NCBI RefSeq assembly: GCF_030272705.1
Contig: NZ_JARFYM010000001.1
Location: forward strand, 310,001 to 374,000
Origin: Rhizobium mayense
GTDB taxonomy: Bacteria > Pseudomonadota > Alphaproteobacteria > Rhizobiales > Rhizobiaceae
Direction of reading: 5' to 3'
DNA: 64,000 nucleotides
Shown piece after piece: positions 18,111-27,284 of this stretch. The notes under the pieces are model-generated. The model saw only the letters and a program-made list of their open reading frames with translations. It did no database searches and was not told where the DNA came from. How positions within the stretch are numbered: position 1 is the stretch's first letter; the number at the start of each line of letters is the position of its first letter. A program made the position numbers and the translations under genes.

Positions 18111-18932
18111 CTATTTTTTCACCGGAAATACATGTTCCGCGCCCGGAAATGTCCGTGCCTTGACCTCTTCCGCATAGGCCTCGGCCGCCTTTGAAACCAC
18201 CGGCGCCAGCTCGGCAAAATGCTTCACGAAGCGGGGTTTGAAATCGTTGAAGAGGCCGAGCATATCGTCGGAGACGAGAATCTGGCCGTCGCAGGCCGCT
18301 GACGCGCCGATGCCGATGGTGGGGATCGCAATTGACTGGGTGATCTCGCGGGCGACCGGCTCCACCGTACCTTCAACGACAAGGGCGAAGGCTCCGGCCT
18401 CGGCGATTGCTTTTGCATCCCGCCGGATCTTGTCGGCTTCCTTGTCGGAGCGTCCGAGCGAGCGATAGCCGCCGGTGGTGTTGATCAGTTGCGGCATCAG
18501 TCCCACATGGCCGAAGACCGGCACGCCACGTTGGGTGAGGAAGGCAACGGTCTCAGCCATTTCTTCGCCGCCCTCCAGCTTGACGCCGTTGCAGCCGGTT
18601 TCCTTCAAAATGCGTGCCGCATTGCGAAAGGCCTGTTCCTTCGATTCCTGATAGGAGCCGAAGGGCAGGTCGACGATGACGCAGGCTTTTTTTGCGCCGC
18701 GCATGACGCCCTGACCATGGGCGATCATCATTTCCAACGTCACGCCGACCGTCGATTCCATGCCGTAGAGAACCATGCCAAGGGAATCGCCGACCAGCAG
18801 CAGGTCGCAATGCTGGTCGAGAAGACGGGCGATCGGCGTCGTGTAGGCCGTGAGGCTGACGATCGGGCGTGTGCCCTTCATGGCTTCGATCTGAGCCGTG
18901 GTGGTCCGCTTGGTCTGTCCGATCGTGCTCAT
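18111..18932 (-). CDS. panB: 3-methyl-2-oxobutanoate hydroxymethyltransferase PanB
   Basis: 273 aa. First committed step of pantothenate synthesis: adds a hydroxymethyl group to ketoisovalerate. Family motifs: [35 protein letters not shown] (first 60 residues, with the metal-binding Asp), [12 protein letters not shown] (about 112-123), GHVGLMPQ (about 139-146) and the IGIGAS motif near residue 205. ATG 18932 begins one base after the panC stop (TGA-G-ATG), so translation is coupled to panC. The longer upstream frame overlaps panC and is rejected. Confidence 0.96.
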   Translation of the reverse strand: MSTIGQTKRTTTAQIEAMKGTRPIVSLTAYTTPIARLLDQHCDLLLVGDSLGMVLYGMESTVGVTLEMMIAHGQGVMRGAKKACVIVDLPFGSYQESKEQAFRNAARILKETGCNGVKLEGGEEMAETVAFLTQRGVPVFGHVGLMPQLINTTGGYRSLGRSDKEADKIRRDAKAIAEAGAFALVVEGTVEPVAREITQSIAIPTIGIGASAACDGQILVSDDMLGLFNDFKPRFVKHFAELAPVVSKAAEAYAEEVKARTFPGAEHVFPVKK

Positions 18933-18933
18933 C

Positions 18934-19809
18934 TCAGGTGGCCTTGTAGTTGGTGGTCTGCTTGAGACCGATGACGCGATTGTCCAGTAGTCGGGTCGTG
19001 CCGACACGGACGAAGAGGGCGATGAGGATGGGCTGGCCCTGCAGGCTCGTCAGCGGCTCCAGAGTATCGGGATTGCGGATTGCGGCGACTTCGGGCGTTG
19101 CCAACGGCTCGCTGGCGATAAACGCGCGCAGGGCCGCCTCGAAAGCGGCAGGATCATCGGCGCCTTCAGCATAGAGTCGTTCGGCTTCTGCCAGCGCCTT
19201 CGGCACGATGACTGCGGCGGCGCGTTCTTCCGTCGAGAGATAGGTGTTGCGTGAGGACAGCGCCAAGCCATCGGCATCGCGCACGGTCGGCACCGCCACG
19301 ATGCGGACCGGTTGGGCCAGATCGTCCACCATGCGGCGGATGATAGCCACCTGCTGATAGTCCTTTTCACCGAAATAGGCTCTGTCGGGCTGGACGATGT
19401 TGAAAAGCTTGGTGACGACCGTGCAGACGCCGGAGAAATGGCCGGGGCGAACTGCGCCCTCTAGTTCCATACCGAGCTTCGGCACGTCGACGAGCGTCGC
19501 CATCGGTCGCGGATACATGTCGGTCACACCGGGCGCGAAGAGGAAGTCGACTTCGCCATCGCGCAGCATATCGCTGTCGCGCTCGAGATCGCGCGGATAT
19601 TTTGCAAGGTCCTCGTTGACGCCGAATTGCAGCGGGTTGACGAAGATCGACACGACGACGATGTCATTTTCAGCCCTGGCGCGAGCAACCAGTTCCATAT
19701 GGCCGGCATGCAGATAGCCCATGGTCGGCACCAGGCCGATGCTTTTTCCCGCTCTGCGGTAGGAAGCAAGGTGTTCGCGCAATGCAGCTATCGTGCCGAT
19801 CGTTTCCAT
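18934..19809 (-). CDS. panC: Pantothenate synthetase PanC
   Basis: 291 aa. ATP-dependent condensation of pantoate and beta-alanine. Motifs: [15 protein letters not shown] with the HxGH nucleotide site (about 28-42), [22 protein letters not shown] (about 56-77), and [16 protein letters not shown] (about 147-162). ATG 19809 matches the family start ([11 protein letters not shown]); the ORF extends 33 codons further without homology. Operon panC-panB, both on the minus strand. Its ketoisovalerate source also feeds valine, so it is metabolically linked to ilvBN at the other end of the window. Confidence 0.96.
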   Translation of the reverse strand: METIGTIAALREHLASYRRAGKSIGLVPTMGYLHAGHMELVARARAENDIVVVSIFVNPLQFGVNEDLAKYPRDLERDSDMLRDGEVDFLFAPGVTDMYPRPMATLVDVPKLGMELEGAVRPGHFSGVCTVVTKLFNIVQPDRAYFGEKDYQQVAIIRRMVDDLAQPVRIVAVPTVRDADGLALSSRNTYLSTEERAAAVIVPKALAEAERLYAEGADDPAAFEAALRAFIASEPLATPEVAAIRNPDTLEPLTSLQGQPILIALFVRVGTTRLLDNRVIGLKQTTNYKAT

Positions 19810-19995
19810 GCTGACACTCCTCCACGGACCGGCGCCATCCAACGCCTCGCCGCCTCCGACCGCTCTGATTTGGCGGGTCCTTCTAACGTGTGCGGTGCAA
19901 AAAAGCAATTCAAGGACGCCTATGGCGATAGTCCATTTTATCTGTTGCGCATATAGCTTAGCGCTTTTCTCAGCTTTTTGATGTTAGGTGCCGCC

Positions 19996-21393
19996 ATGGC
20001 AAAGATCGTAGCGTTGGCGGCATATTTTTATCAGGCGGCGGTGGCCTTCGGGCTGCTGATCGCGGTCGCGCATTTGTTGTCGCCGGCGGATTATGCGGCC
20101 TATTCGCTGTTCATCTCCATCAGCCAGTTCGCAGCGATCTTCTGTTTCGAATGGGTCCGTTTCGCCTGCAGCCGCTTCTATCCGGGCCAGGCGCCGGGCA
20201 GCGAGGCGGCGGAGCGTACAGCATTAACCGCCGAATTTGCTGCTTGCGCTGTGATCTGTCTCGTGGCTGCGGTCGCGTCGACCCTTTTCGCCGTGCCGGC
20301 GGAGATCGCAGTGCTCGGGGGTCTGGTGGCGGTCTTTCAGGGTGGCAGCGACCTGCATCTGACCATGCTGCGGTTCCGCCAAGAGTTTCGTGCCTTCTCG
20401 CGGCTGCAGGGGTCGCGGGCCACCATCCTGGCGGTCGGCACTTTGGCCGGTGCGGCGATCATGCCGAATTTTGCGTCTGCGGTGGCCGGCCTGCTCGCCG
20501 GCTATATCGCCTATGGTGCGCTAGCGATGTACCTTACCCGCAACAGTCTGCGCGAGGCGGCCGGTATCGAACTGCCGCTGGTGCGGAAGCATTTTGTCTA
20601 TGGCAGTGTCGCGGCCGGTGCTTCTGTCATCGGGCTTTTGGCGCCGCTGGGGCTGAAGTCGATCCTGACGGCGGCATTGGGGGCAGGAGGGGCAGCGGGC
20701 GCGTTGCTGGCGCTCGACCTGCTGCAGAGGCCTTTCGTGCTCATCGTCTCGGCTCTGCAGGCCATCCAGTATCCCGATGTGGTCGCAACCTACGACCGCG
20801 AGGGGGCGACACCGGCATTCAGGCGGCAACTTGGCGCTTATTATTCGCTGCTCACGGGTTTCACGCTGATGACGGCGGCGGGGATCTTTGCGCTGCTGCA
20901 ACCGGTTGGTCATTTCGTCATTGCGCAGGGCCTGCGCGATGGGTTTCTGAGTGCGGCACCGTTCGTTACCGGCCTATCGGTCTGCCGGGCCTTGACGCTC
21001 AACATGCTGCCGACGCCGGCGCATCTGCGCCATCGGCTGCTGGCTATCTTTCTGCTGGCGGTGGTGGATTGCGCGCTGCTCAATGCAGGCGCGCTTGCCG
21101 GCGGTTATCTTGTCTCCTTCAGCGATGGCGCGCTGATGGCGGGCGGCATGGTGGGCGCGCTGATCGCAATGGTGATCGGCGTGAAAGTGCTGATGGCGCT
21201 GCCATTCGATTTCGTCTGGCAGCCAGTCGTGCTTTCCGCTGCAGGGCTCGCCGTACCGGTGCTGGCGACCGCCGGCTTCGATTATTCGCTGTGGATTTCG
21301 GTCGGCGCTGGGATCGCCGGCGGCGCGGCCTTCTGTCTGCTCGGCCTCCACAGCTATTTCGTCACGATGTTCCGCCGGCAGGCCGTGTCCTGA
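19996..21393 (+). CDS. Polysaccharide flippase (Wzx/MOP-like membrane protein)
   Basis: 465 aa from ATG 19996, which has AGGTG 5 bases upstream (ATG 19981 and TTG 19978 are in-frame alternatives). Strongly hydrophobic, about 12-14 TM helices. The N-terminal part, ALAAYFYQAAVAFGLLIAVAHLLSPADYAAYSLFISI, resembles the O-antigen/teichoic acid flippase family (PST/MATE-like). It would move lipid-linked sugar units across the inner membrane. Convergent, one base apart, with a glycosyltransferase gene; together they suggest a surface-glycan function. Assignment rests on topology and N-terminal likeness. Confidence 0.75.
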   Translation: MAKIVALAAYFYQAAVAFGLLIAVAHLLSPADYAAYSLFISISQFAAIFCFEWVRFACSRFYPGQAPGSEAAERTALTAEFAACAVICLVAAVASTLFAVPAEIAVLGGLVAVFQGGSDLHLTMLRFRQEFRAFSRLQGSRATILAVGTLAGAAIMPNFASAVAGLLAGYIAYGALAMYLTRNSLREAAGIELPLVRKHFVYGSVAAGASVIGLLAPLGLKSILTAALGAGGAAGALLALDLLQRPFVLIVSALQAIQYPDVVATYDREGATPAFRRQLGAYYSLLTGFTLMTAAGIFALLQPVGHFVIAQGLRDGFLSAAPFVTGLSVCRALTLNMLPTPAHLRHRLLAIFLLAVVDCALLNAGALAGGYLVSFSDGALMAGGMVGALIAMVIGVKVLMALPFDFVWQPVVLSAAGLAVPVLATAGFDYSLWISVGAGIAGGAAFCLLGLHSYFVTMFRRQAVS

Positions 21394-21394
21394 G

Positions 21395-22480
21395 TTAGAG
21401 ATCTTCCAGCATGGTCAGCACCCGGTCGGCGCTGTGGTCCCACGAGAAACGGGCGACATTCTCGCGGCCTCTTTTGCGCAGGTCCTCGCGCAGCTTTTCG
21501 TCGCCGGCGATCAGGCGCATGGCCGCAACCAGTTCATCCTGCCGCGTCGGATCGAAATAGAGCGCGGCGGCGCCGGAGGCCTCGCGTACTGCGGGGATAT
21601 CAGCGGCGAGCACCGGGCAGCCCTGCGTCATGGCTTCGAGCGGCGGGATGCCGAAACCTTCATAGAGACTCGGGAAGACGAAAGCGGTGGCATGGCGCTC
21701 GAGGGCGGCGACTTCCGCATCGCTCAGCCGGCCGGGGAAGAGCATGTGATCGTTTGATTCGGGACCATCCGACTTGAACACGGTCGGCGCAGTGCCGCCG
21801 ACGACCACCAGTTTCTGATCGGGATCGCGCAGAGCTTCAAAGGCGCGGATAGCGAAATCGAGGTTCTTGTTCGGCTTCATAGTGCCGACCAGCAGGAAGA
21901 AGCCATTGGTTTTGAGGCCCAGGCGCCGGATGATCGTTTCGTCCGGCTCGATGGCGGCGAAATGATCGACGGCGTTGTAGACGACATCGATGCCGTCGGA
22001 AGGGACGTGGAAGACGGAGGCGAGTTCCTGGCGCGAGAATTCCGACACGGTGCCGATCTTGGCGGTGCGGGTCAGCACCGAGCCGAGCGCGCCGTGTAAC
22101 AGCCGATAGCTGCGCTTGAACGATTGCGGATGACGGAAGATCGTCACGTCATGAATGACCACGGCCTGGCGGCGATGCAGCAGCGGGCCGCTGCCACCGA
22201 AGCCGATCAACCGGCCACCGCGGGAATGGGCGAGCAACGCCGTTTGCTCCCAGACATGACCGGGACCGGAGCTGAACGCGTCAACCGATATGGCCGAAAG
22301 TCCAATATCGACCGGCGTATCGCGCGGAACGGCGAGCCGCCAGTTGATGCCCTTCAGCGCAGCGGGCACGGCGCCTGCAGCGATCTTGCGGTCGAGCGCC
22401 AACGTCAGCTCGCGGGCGAAACGTTGCACGCCCGATAAAGGCTGACTGAGGAAACGGCCGTTGATGGTGATCGACTGCAC
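21395..22480 (-). CDS. Glycosyltransferase family 1/4 (mannosyltransferase-like)
   Basis: 361 aa. GT-B transferase. Visible features: N-terminal INGRFLSQPLSGVQRFARELTLAL (about 6-29), which is typical of the WbaZ/MtfB-like mannosyltransferase group; FLLVGTMKPNKNLDFAIRAFE (about 194-214), and the donor-binding PSLYEGFGIPPLEAMTQGCPVLAADIPAVREASGAAALYFDP region (about 270-312) with the EGFG..PLE motif. The start is GTG 22480; no ATG fits. Its stop lies one base from the flippase stop. Sugar specificity is not readable from sequence. Confidence 0.85.
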   Translation of the reverse strand: MQSITINGRFLSQPLSGVQRFARELTLALDRKIAAGAVPAALKGINWRLAVPRDTPVDIGLSAISVDAFSSGPGHVWEQTALLAHSRGGRLIGFGGSGPLLHRRQAVVIHDVTIFRHPQSFKRSYRLLHGALGSVLTRTAKIGTVSEFSRQELASVFHVPSDGIDVVYNAVDHFAAIEPDETIIRRLGLKTNGFFLLVGTMKPNKNLDFAIRAFEALRDPDQKLVVVGGTAPTVFKSDGPESNDHMLFPGRLSDAEVAALERHATAFVFPSLYEGFGIPPLEAMTQGCPVLAADIPAVREASGAAALYFDPTRQDELVAAMRLIAGDEKLREDLRKRGRENVARFSWDHSADRVLTMLEDL

Positions 22481-22561
22481 GCAAAATGTCCCAATATCTT
22501 CAATACCGGGAACAGCTTGCGCTATTTTCTTTAGGGAAGGTTTAGCCTGATAGGGGGAATT

Positions 22562-23185
22562 TTAGGCAAGCGCTTCTTTGCTGTCGATGATGGCGACGCC
22601 ACGCGTCCGCATTTCGTTGATCGCGGCCTTGACGCCATTGGGATCGATGCCGCGGCTGGCGTCCTCGATGAAGCGAACGGTAACGCCGGGCAGCATTTCA
22701 ATGGCGTCCAGGGCCGAGAATTTCACGCAGTAATCCGTCGCCAGCCCGCAGAGGTCGAGTTGGGTAACACCCTCGGCCCGCAGATGCGCGGCAAGGCCTG
22801 TAAGGGCGGCCTGATCATTGTCGCGGAAGGCGGAATAGCTGTCGACGGTCGGGTTTTGGCCCTTCTGCTGGATGAAGTCGATGCCATCGACATTCAGATC
22901 AGGGTGAAGCATGGCGTCTTCGGTGTTCTGGACGCAATGATCAGGCCACATCATCTGCGGCTTGCTGGAGAGCATGCCCATTTCAAAGGGTTTCTTGCCG
23001 GGATGGGAGGAGGCGAAGCTGCCGTGGCCGGCGGGATGCCAATCCTGGGAGGCGAGCACCATGTCGTATTTGCCACTGTCGATCAGCCTGTTGGCGATAG
23101 GCACCACCTGATCTCCGTCGGGCACGGGCAGATTGCCGCCGGGGCAGAAACCATTCTGGATGTCGATCAACAGCAGCGCTTTCAT
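22562..23185 (-). CDS. pncA: Nicotinamidase PncA
   Basis: 207 aa. Isochorismatase-fold amidase that converts nicotinamide to nicotinate for NAD recycling. Catalytic residues: D8 in LLIDIQNGFCPGG, a lysine in IQQKGQNP, and the nucleophile Cys in CGLATDYCVKFSALDA. Metal ligands in QDWHPAGHGSFASSHPG. Length is typical. ATG 23185 fits the family start; the longer frame runs into upstream DNA without homology. The sugar transporter gene ends 111 bases upstream on the same strand, so co-transcription is possible but not functionally suggested. Confidence 0.93.
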   Translation of the reverse strand: MKALLLIDIQNGFCPGGNLPVPDGDQVVPIANRLIDSGKYDMVLASQDWHPAGHGSFASSHPGKKPFEMGMLSSKPQMMWPDHCVQNTEDAMLHPDLNVDGIDFIQQKGQNPTVDSYSAFRDNDQAALTGLAAHLRAEGVTQLDLCGLATDYCVKFSALDAIEMLPGVTVRFIEDASRGIDPNGVKAAINEMRTRGVAIIDSKEALA

Positions 23186-23296
23186 GCCCCGTCCTCCCGT
23201 TTTTCTCGCATTGCAACGATGCCAAGCGTTGCGCCCCGGATCAAGCCTTTTGCGCCCCGCCTGGCGGCCAGACGGGGCGCGATGGTTTTCCAAAGG

Positions 23297-24580
23297 TTAT
23301 GCAGGCTTGTGGCCCTTAAGGCCATAGTAGGCGATGTAGGCATAGCAGAGGATCGGCATCAGGAAGGCGAGATGGATACCGATGGTATCGGCAAGCGTAC
23401 CCTGGATGACCGGCAGGATGGCGCCGCCGACGATGGCGAGGACAAGGATGCTGGAGCCCTGGCTGGTATATTTGCCGAGACCGTGCAGCGCGAGGCTGAA
23501 GATTGTCGGGAACATGATGGAGTTGAAAAGGCCGATTGCCAGCACCGACCACATGGCGACATGGCCGGTCGAGAGCACGGTTACCAGCAGCAGGATGGCA
23601 GCGATCGCCGCATTGAAGGCCAGCGCCTTGCCATCGTCGATATGGCGCATGACCAACGAGCCTATGAAGCGGCCGATCATGGCGCCGCCCCAGAAATAGG
23701 AGACGTAATGGGCGGCATCGGGTTCGGACAGTTGGGCGATATCCGGCTGGCTCAGGAAATTGACGAGGAAGCTACCGACGCTGACTTCCGCGCCGACATA
23801 GAGAAAGATGCCGACCGCGCCCAGCACGAGGTGGCGATATTGCCATGCCGATCCGCCGCCGCGCATGGGCTCGATCGTCTCCTCGTCTTCGACCTCTGGT
23901 AGCTTCAATGCTGCGAACACGGCGGCAAGCACAAGGAAGGCCAAGGCGAGCAGCAGGTATGGGAATTTCACCGCACCGGCTTCGGCAAGCCGCATCGCAT
24001 CGAGCTGCTCCGGCGTGGCGTTGGTGGCGGCGACGGTCGCGGCCGAGAGAATCAACATGGCGCCGAGGAGGGGAGCGAGAGTGGTGCCGAGCGAATTGAA
24101 GGCCTGTGTCAGATTCAGGCGGCTTGCGGCGGTGTCCGGAGGACCAAGCACTGTGACATAGGGGTTGGCCGCAACCTGAAGGATGGTAATGCCGGCGGCG
24201 AGGACGAAGAGGGCGCCGAGGAAGAGGGCATAGACGCGGAAGCTGGCGGCCGGGATGAACAGGGCGCAGCCGATGGCAGCGATGACAAGGCCGACGACAA
24301 TGCCCCATTTATAGCTGATGCGTTTGACCAGCGCGCCCGCTGGCAGCGAGACGATGAAATACGAGCCGAAAAAGCAGAGCTGGATCAGCATCGATTGGGT
24401 GTAGTTGAGCCGAAAGACGCTCTTCAGATGCGGGACGAGAATGTCGTTCAGACAGGTGATGAAACCCCACATGAAAAAGAGCGAGGTCAGTGCGACGAGC
24501 GCGAATTGATAGTTGCCCTGGCCCTGGTGCGTGGACGCACGACCGCTAGCGGGCGCAGAGCTTGTTGCTATGCCAGCCAT
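23297..24580 (-). CDS. Sugar MFS transporter (FucP/GluP family)
   Basis: 427 aa, 12 predicted TM helices. Proton-sugar symporter of the FHS family in the inner membrane. Family features: [30 protein letters not shown] (helix 1, with the acidic residue and WGF of FucP/GluP), [33 protein letters not shown] (helix 2 to loop 2-3), and [32 protein letters not shown] (helix 5), all hallmarks of the fucose/glucose-galactose subfamily. ATG 24580. No catabolic genes are adjacent. Glucose, galactose or fucose are all possible substrates. Confidence 0.88.
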   Translation of the reverse strand: MAGIATSSAPASGRASTHQGQGNYQFALVALTSLFFMWGFITCLNDILVPHLKSVFRLNYTQSMLIQLCFFGSYFIVSLPAGALVKRISYKWGIVVGLVIAAIGCALFIPAASFRVYALFLGALFVLAAGITILQVAANPYVTVLGPPDTAASRLNLTQAFNSLGTTLAPLLGAMLILSAATVAATNATPEQLDAMRLAEAGAVKFPYLLLALAFLVLAAVFAALKLPEVEDEETIEPMRGGGSAWQYRHLVLGAVGIFLYVGAEVSVGSFLVNFLSQPDIAQLSEPDAAHYVSYFWGGAMIGRFIGSLVMRHIDDGKALAFNAAIAAILLLVTVLSTGHVAMWSVLAIGLFNSIMFPTIFSLALHGLGKYTSQGSSILVLAIVGGAILPVIQGTLADTIGIHLAFLMPILCYAYIAYYGLKGHKPA

Positions 24581-24860
24581 TTCTTTGTCCTCGAATTTTA
24601 GTCTTGCCAGATAAGGGTGGAGTTCCCTTTGGTGTGCCGAACGGCAGGCCGGCAGCGGCTTCCTGGGAGCGCGCCGGAGCCGTTGTAACTCGGAGCCGCG
24701 ATACTCGATATAAGCGATTGGTTCGAGATTGGTAGCGTGCTAGCGATGCCGATTTTGCAATGCAGCAATGCGATTGACGGAGAGGGGTGGCCAGCTTTTG
24801 GCGGATGTGGAATCTCTGGGTATCGCTTCCAGGCCGCCGATAACGGCGCGCCTCTACCAA

Positions 24861-25766
24861 TTAATTATCTTCGCCGGCTGGAACGCGCCTGACGTGCTCG
24901 ATCAAGGCACGAAGCTTCGGAGCGGTGTTTCTGCGGCTCGGATAGTAGAGGTAGAAGCCTGCAAAATAGGGGCAATAGTCCTCGAGGATCGGTATCAGCT
25001 CGCCGCGGCCAATGAAGGGGCGGAAGCTCTCCTCCATTCCGAAGGATATGCCGGCGCCGGCCACTGCAAGCTTGATCATCAAGCTCATGTCGTTGGTGGT
25101 GATCGTCGACGGCACCGCTACGCTGAATTCCTTGCCTGCTTCAGCGAATTCCCAGCGATAGGGTGCCGATTTCGGTGAAGGACGCCAGCCGATGCAGGCA
25201 TAGCCGGCGAGTTCGGCTGGATGTGACGGCACGCCGAAACGATCACGGTAGGATGGAGCGCAGACGGCCAGTTGTCGCTCGGCACCTGCGATCGGCAGGG
25301 CAATCATGTCCTGCGCGATGACCTCTCCCAGCCGTACGCCCGCGTCATAGCCTTCGGCGGCGATGTCGAACTCCTCGTCGGTGACGGTGATATCCAGTTC
25401 CACCTCGGGATATTTGTGGACGAAGGCGGCAAGGAGCGGCCCTGCAAGGAAACGTTCGGCAATCGAGGATACCGCAAGCCGCAAGCGTCCGCGCGGATGC
25501 GCCGTCAATGCCGCGGTCTTCTCCAGCGCTGAGCGCATTTCAGCAACAGCGGGAGCGACCCTCTCATAGAGCCGCTCGCCGGCTTCGGTGAGGCTGACGC
25601 TGCGCGTTGTGCGCAGCACGAGCGCGATGCCTAGGTTTTCCTCGAGGCGACGGATCGTCTGGCTGACGGCGGAGCGCGTCACGCCAAGCCGTGTTGCCGT
25701 CGCCCGGAAGCTTCTTTCCTCTGCTACGAGTGCGAAGACAGCGAGCGCATTCAGATCCGGATCCAT
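24861..25766 (-). CDS. LysR family transcriptional regulator
   Basis: 301 aa. N-terminal winged helix-turn-helix: LNALAVFALVAEERSFRATATRLGVTRSAVSQTIRRLEENLGIALVLRTTR (about 5-55), followed by the linker helix and the periplasmic-binding-like effector domain. Reads divergently from the SDR gene 106 bases away, the usual arrangement in which a LysR protein controls its neighbour and itself. A TGGCT...AGCCA inverted repeat lies in the intergenic region. The effector is unknown. The protein resembles the CrgA/AaeR-like group that often regulates oxidoreductase genes. Confidence 0.92.
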   Translation of the reverse strand: MDPDLNALAVFALVAEERSFRATATRLGVTRSAVSQTIRRLEENLGIALVLRTTRSVSLTEAGERLYERVAPAVAEMRSALEKTAALTAHPRGRLRLAVSSIAERFLAGPLLAAFVHKYPEVELDITVTDEEFDIAAEGYDAGVRLGEVIAQDMIALPIAGAERQLAVCAPSYRDRFGVPSHPAELAGYACIGWRPSPKSAPYRWEFAEAGKEFSVAVPSTITTNDMSLMIKLAVAGAGISFGMEESFRPFIGRGELIPILEDYCPYFAGFYLYYPSRRNTAPKLRALIEHVRRVPAGEDN

Positions 25767-25802
25767 TGGTTATTTTTTCTTTCCAATCTGGCAAGAAAGT
25801 GA

Positions 25803-25824
25803 TGGCTTATCGAAACAATAGCCA
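25803..25824. promoter_or_regulatory. Candidate LysR binding site
   Basis: TGGCT (25803-25807) and AGCCA (25820-25824) are inverted around 12 AT-rich bases, fitting the loose T-N11-A form of LysR boxes, midway between the divergent LysR and SDR genes. Short arms make this tentative. Confidence 0.4.
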
Positions 25825-25872
25825 ATCCGTACAGTCAAGGCCTCATGATACGGACCAGGAAAGGATGAGGTC

Positions 25873-26598
25873 ATGCCGATGGATAAAGTCATTCTGATCA
25901 CAGGTGCTTCGAGCGGGATCGGGGAGGGCATTGCCCGCGAACTTGCTGCCGCCGGCGCGAGAGTGACGTTGGGCGCGAGGCGGATGGAGCGCTTGGAGGC
26001 GCTGGCCGACGAATTGAGTGCAGCGGGCGGCACGGTACTTGCCCATCCCCTCGATGTGACGGACCGCCAGAGCTTCGATGCTTTTGTGAATGCCGCCCGG
26101 CAGAAATGGGGGCGCGTCGACGTCATCGTCAACAATGCCGGCGTGATGCCGCTGTCGCTGATGGCTTCGCTCAAGGCCGAGGAGTGGGACCGGATGATCG
26201 ACGTCAACATCAAGGGCGTGCTTTACGGCATCGCGGCAGTTCTGCCTGAGATGATCGCGCGCAATTCCGGCCAGATCATCAACATTGCGTCGATCGGAGC
26301 GCTTGCCGTTTCCCCGACAGCGGCGGTCTATTGCGCCACGAAATATGCGGTGCGGGCGATCTCGGATGGATTGCGACAAGAGCACAAGACATTGCGCGTG
26401 ACCTGCATCCATCCCGGCGTCGTCGAAAGCGAGCTTGCCGATACGATCACTGATCCTGTCGCCGCGGAAGCGATGAAGACCTATCGCGCCATCGCCTTGA
26501 AGCCAGATGCCATCGCCCGCGCCGTACGCTTTGCCGTCGAACAGCCCGAGGATGTCGATGTCAACGAGATCGTCGTGCGCCCCACGGCCAGCGCTTAG
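25873..26598 (+). CDS. Short-chain dehydrogenase/reductase (classical SDR)
   Basis: 241 aa. NAD(P)-dependent oxidoreductase. All SDR landmarks are visible: TGASSGIG (10-17), NNAG (87-90), N112 in VNIKG, catalytic S140 in NIASIGA, Y153 and K157 in YCATK. Arg residues after the glycine motif (GARRMERL) suggest NADP preference. AAAGGATGAGG precedes ATG 25873. Divergent from and probably controlled by the LysR gene. Substrate unknown; closest in style to the YdfG/serine-dehydrogenase-like group. Confidence 0.92.
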   Translation: MPMDKVILITGASSGIGEGIARELAAAGARVTLGARRMERLEALADELSAAGGTVLAHPLDVTDRQSFDAFVNAARQKWGRVDVIVNNAGVMPLSLMASLKAEEWDRMIDVNIKGVLYGIAAVLPEMIARNSGQIINIASIGALAVSPTAAVYCATKYAVRAISDGLRQEHKTLRVTCIHPGVVESELADTITDPVAAEAMKTYRAIALKPDAIARAVRFAVEQPEDVDVNEIVVRPTASA

Positions 26599-26680
26599 CG
26601 GCCAAGGTAAATATCTATCCAAAGTCTCGCTTTGGCTCTTGCAGCCTGCGCTACATTCGTCATCCGAGGTCTACGCCATC

Positions 26681-26953
26681 ATGAACAACAAGCCCGACGC
26701 ATCTGCGACCAGGCAGCAAAGCCATCCCTATGTCGGTATGTGGGTTACTGCCGATGGCCTAGTGCGTCACAACCTGCTGCCGAGCGGCCGCTATGACGAG
26801 GCACGCGGCCGGCGCGAAAGCGCCTATCAGGGGCGATATGAAGTTCGCGGCAATCACATCGACTATTGGGACGATACCGGCTTCACCGCCGATGGAGACT
26901 TCATTGACGGCCTGCTCCATCACGGCGGCATGATCCTCTATCGCCAGAGGTAG
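26681..26953 (+). CDS. Atu4866-domain small protein
   Basis: 90 aa from ATG 26681. Matches from memory the Atu4866 family of Rhizobiales: HPYVGMWVTADGLVRHNLLPSGRYDEARG near residues 16-44, YQGRYEVRGNHIDYWDDTGFTADGDFIDGLLHHGGMILYR to the end. Expected to form a small beta-barrel. No function is established. It follows the SDR gene by 82 bases and could be co-transcribed; such pairs (SDR plus Atu4866 protein, LysR-controlled) are a plausible functional unit. The longer frame upstream overlaps the SDR gene and is a shadow. Confidence 0.8.
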   Translation: MNNKPDASATRQQSHPYVGMWVTADGLVRHNLLPSGRYDEARGRRESAYQGRYEVRGNHIDYWDDTGFTADGDFIDGLLHHGGMILYRQR

Positions 26954-27033
26954 CGCGGTATTGAATGGCGTCACCGGGAGACTGGCAGTGTTTCGCGGTG
27001 GCTTCCTCGTCGCTCTTCCGCCGTTGGCGGCGG

Positions 27034-27156
27034 CTAATCGTGCCTTATCTTGTCGATGAATCGAAGCGCTTCAACGAGTTGGCGTATCTTATGCCGGGCA
27101 TCTCGTGCAGACCGTTGACCCTTGACTTGCGCGCTTAGGAAGACATCAAACCGCAT
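27034..27156 (-). CDS. Possible small protein, 40 aa
   Basis: ATG 27156 to TAG 27034. A strong AAGGAG site sits 6 bases before the ATG. The product starts MRFDVFLSAQVKGQRSARD and continues as a basic amphipathic helix with KIRQLVEALRFIDKIRHD at the C-terminus. I recognise no family. The ribosome site and coherent helix support a real gene, but 40 codons is short. The rest of 26954-27284 shows no other feature. Confidence 0.4.
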   Translation of the reverse strand: MRFDVFLSAQVKGQRSARDARHKIRQLVEALRFIDKIRHD

Positions 27157-27284
27157 CGGCTACTCCTTTATTAAGCAATCTACGATTGACAAATGGTCGC
27201 GAGGCCATAATCTGCGTTGAGCCCTTGTGATCATCCGCTTTACGGAGACGAGGATATGCTGGTGCCGTCGTCCTGCATGCAGAA

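Noticed and set aside
20151..21398. 415-codon frame inside the flippase gene in another plus frame
   Set aside because: Arg/Gly/Ala-rich and lacks the hydrophobic pattern; the flippase frame has coherent TM helices.
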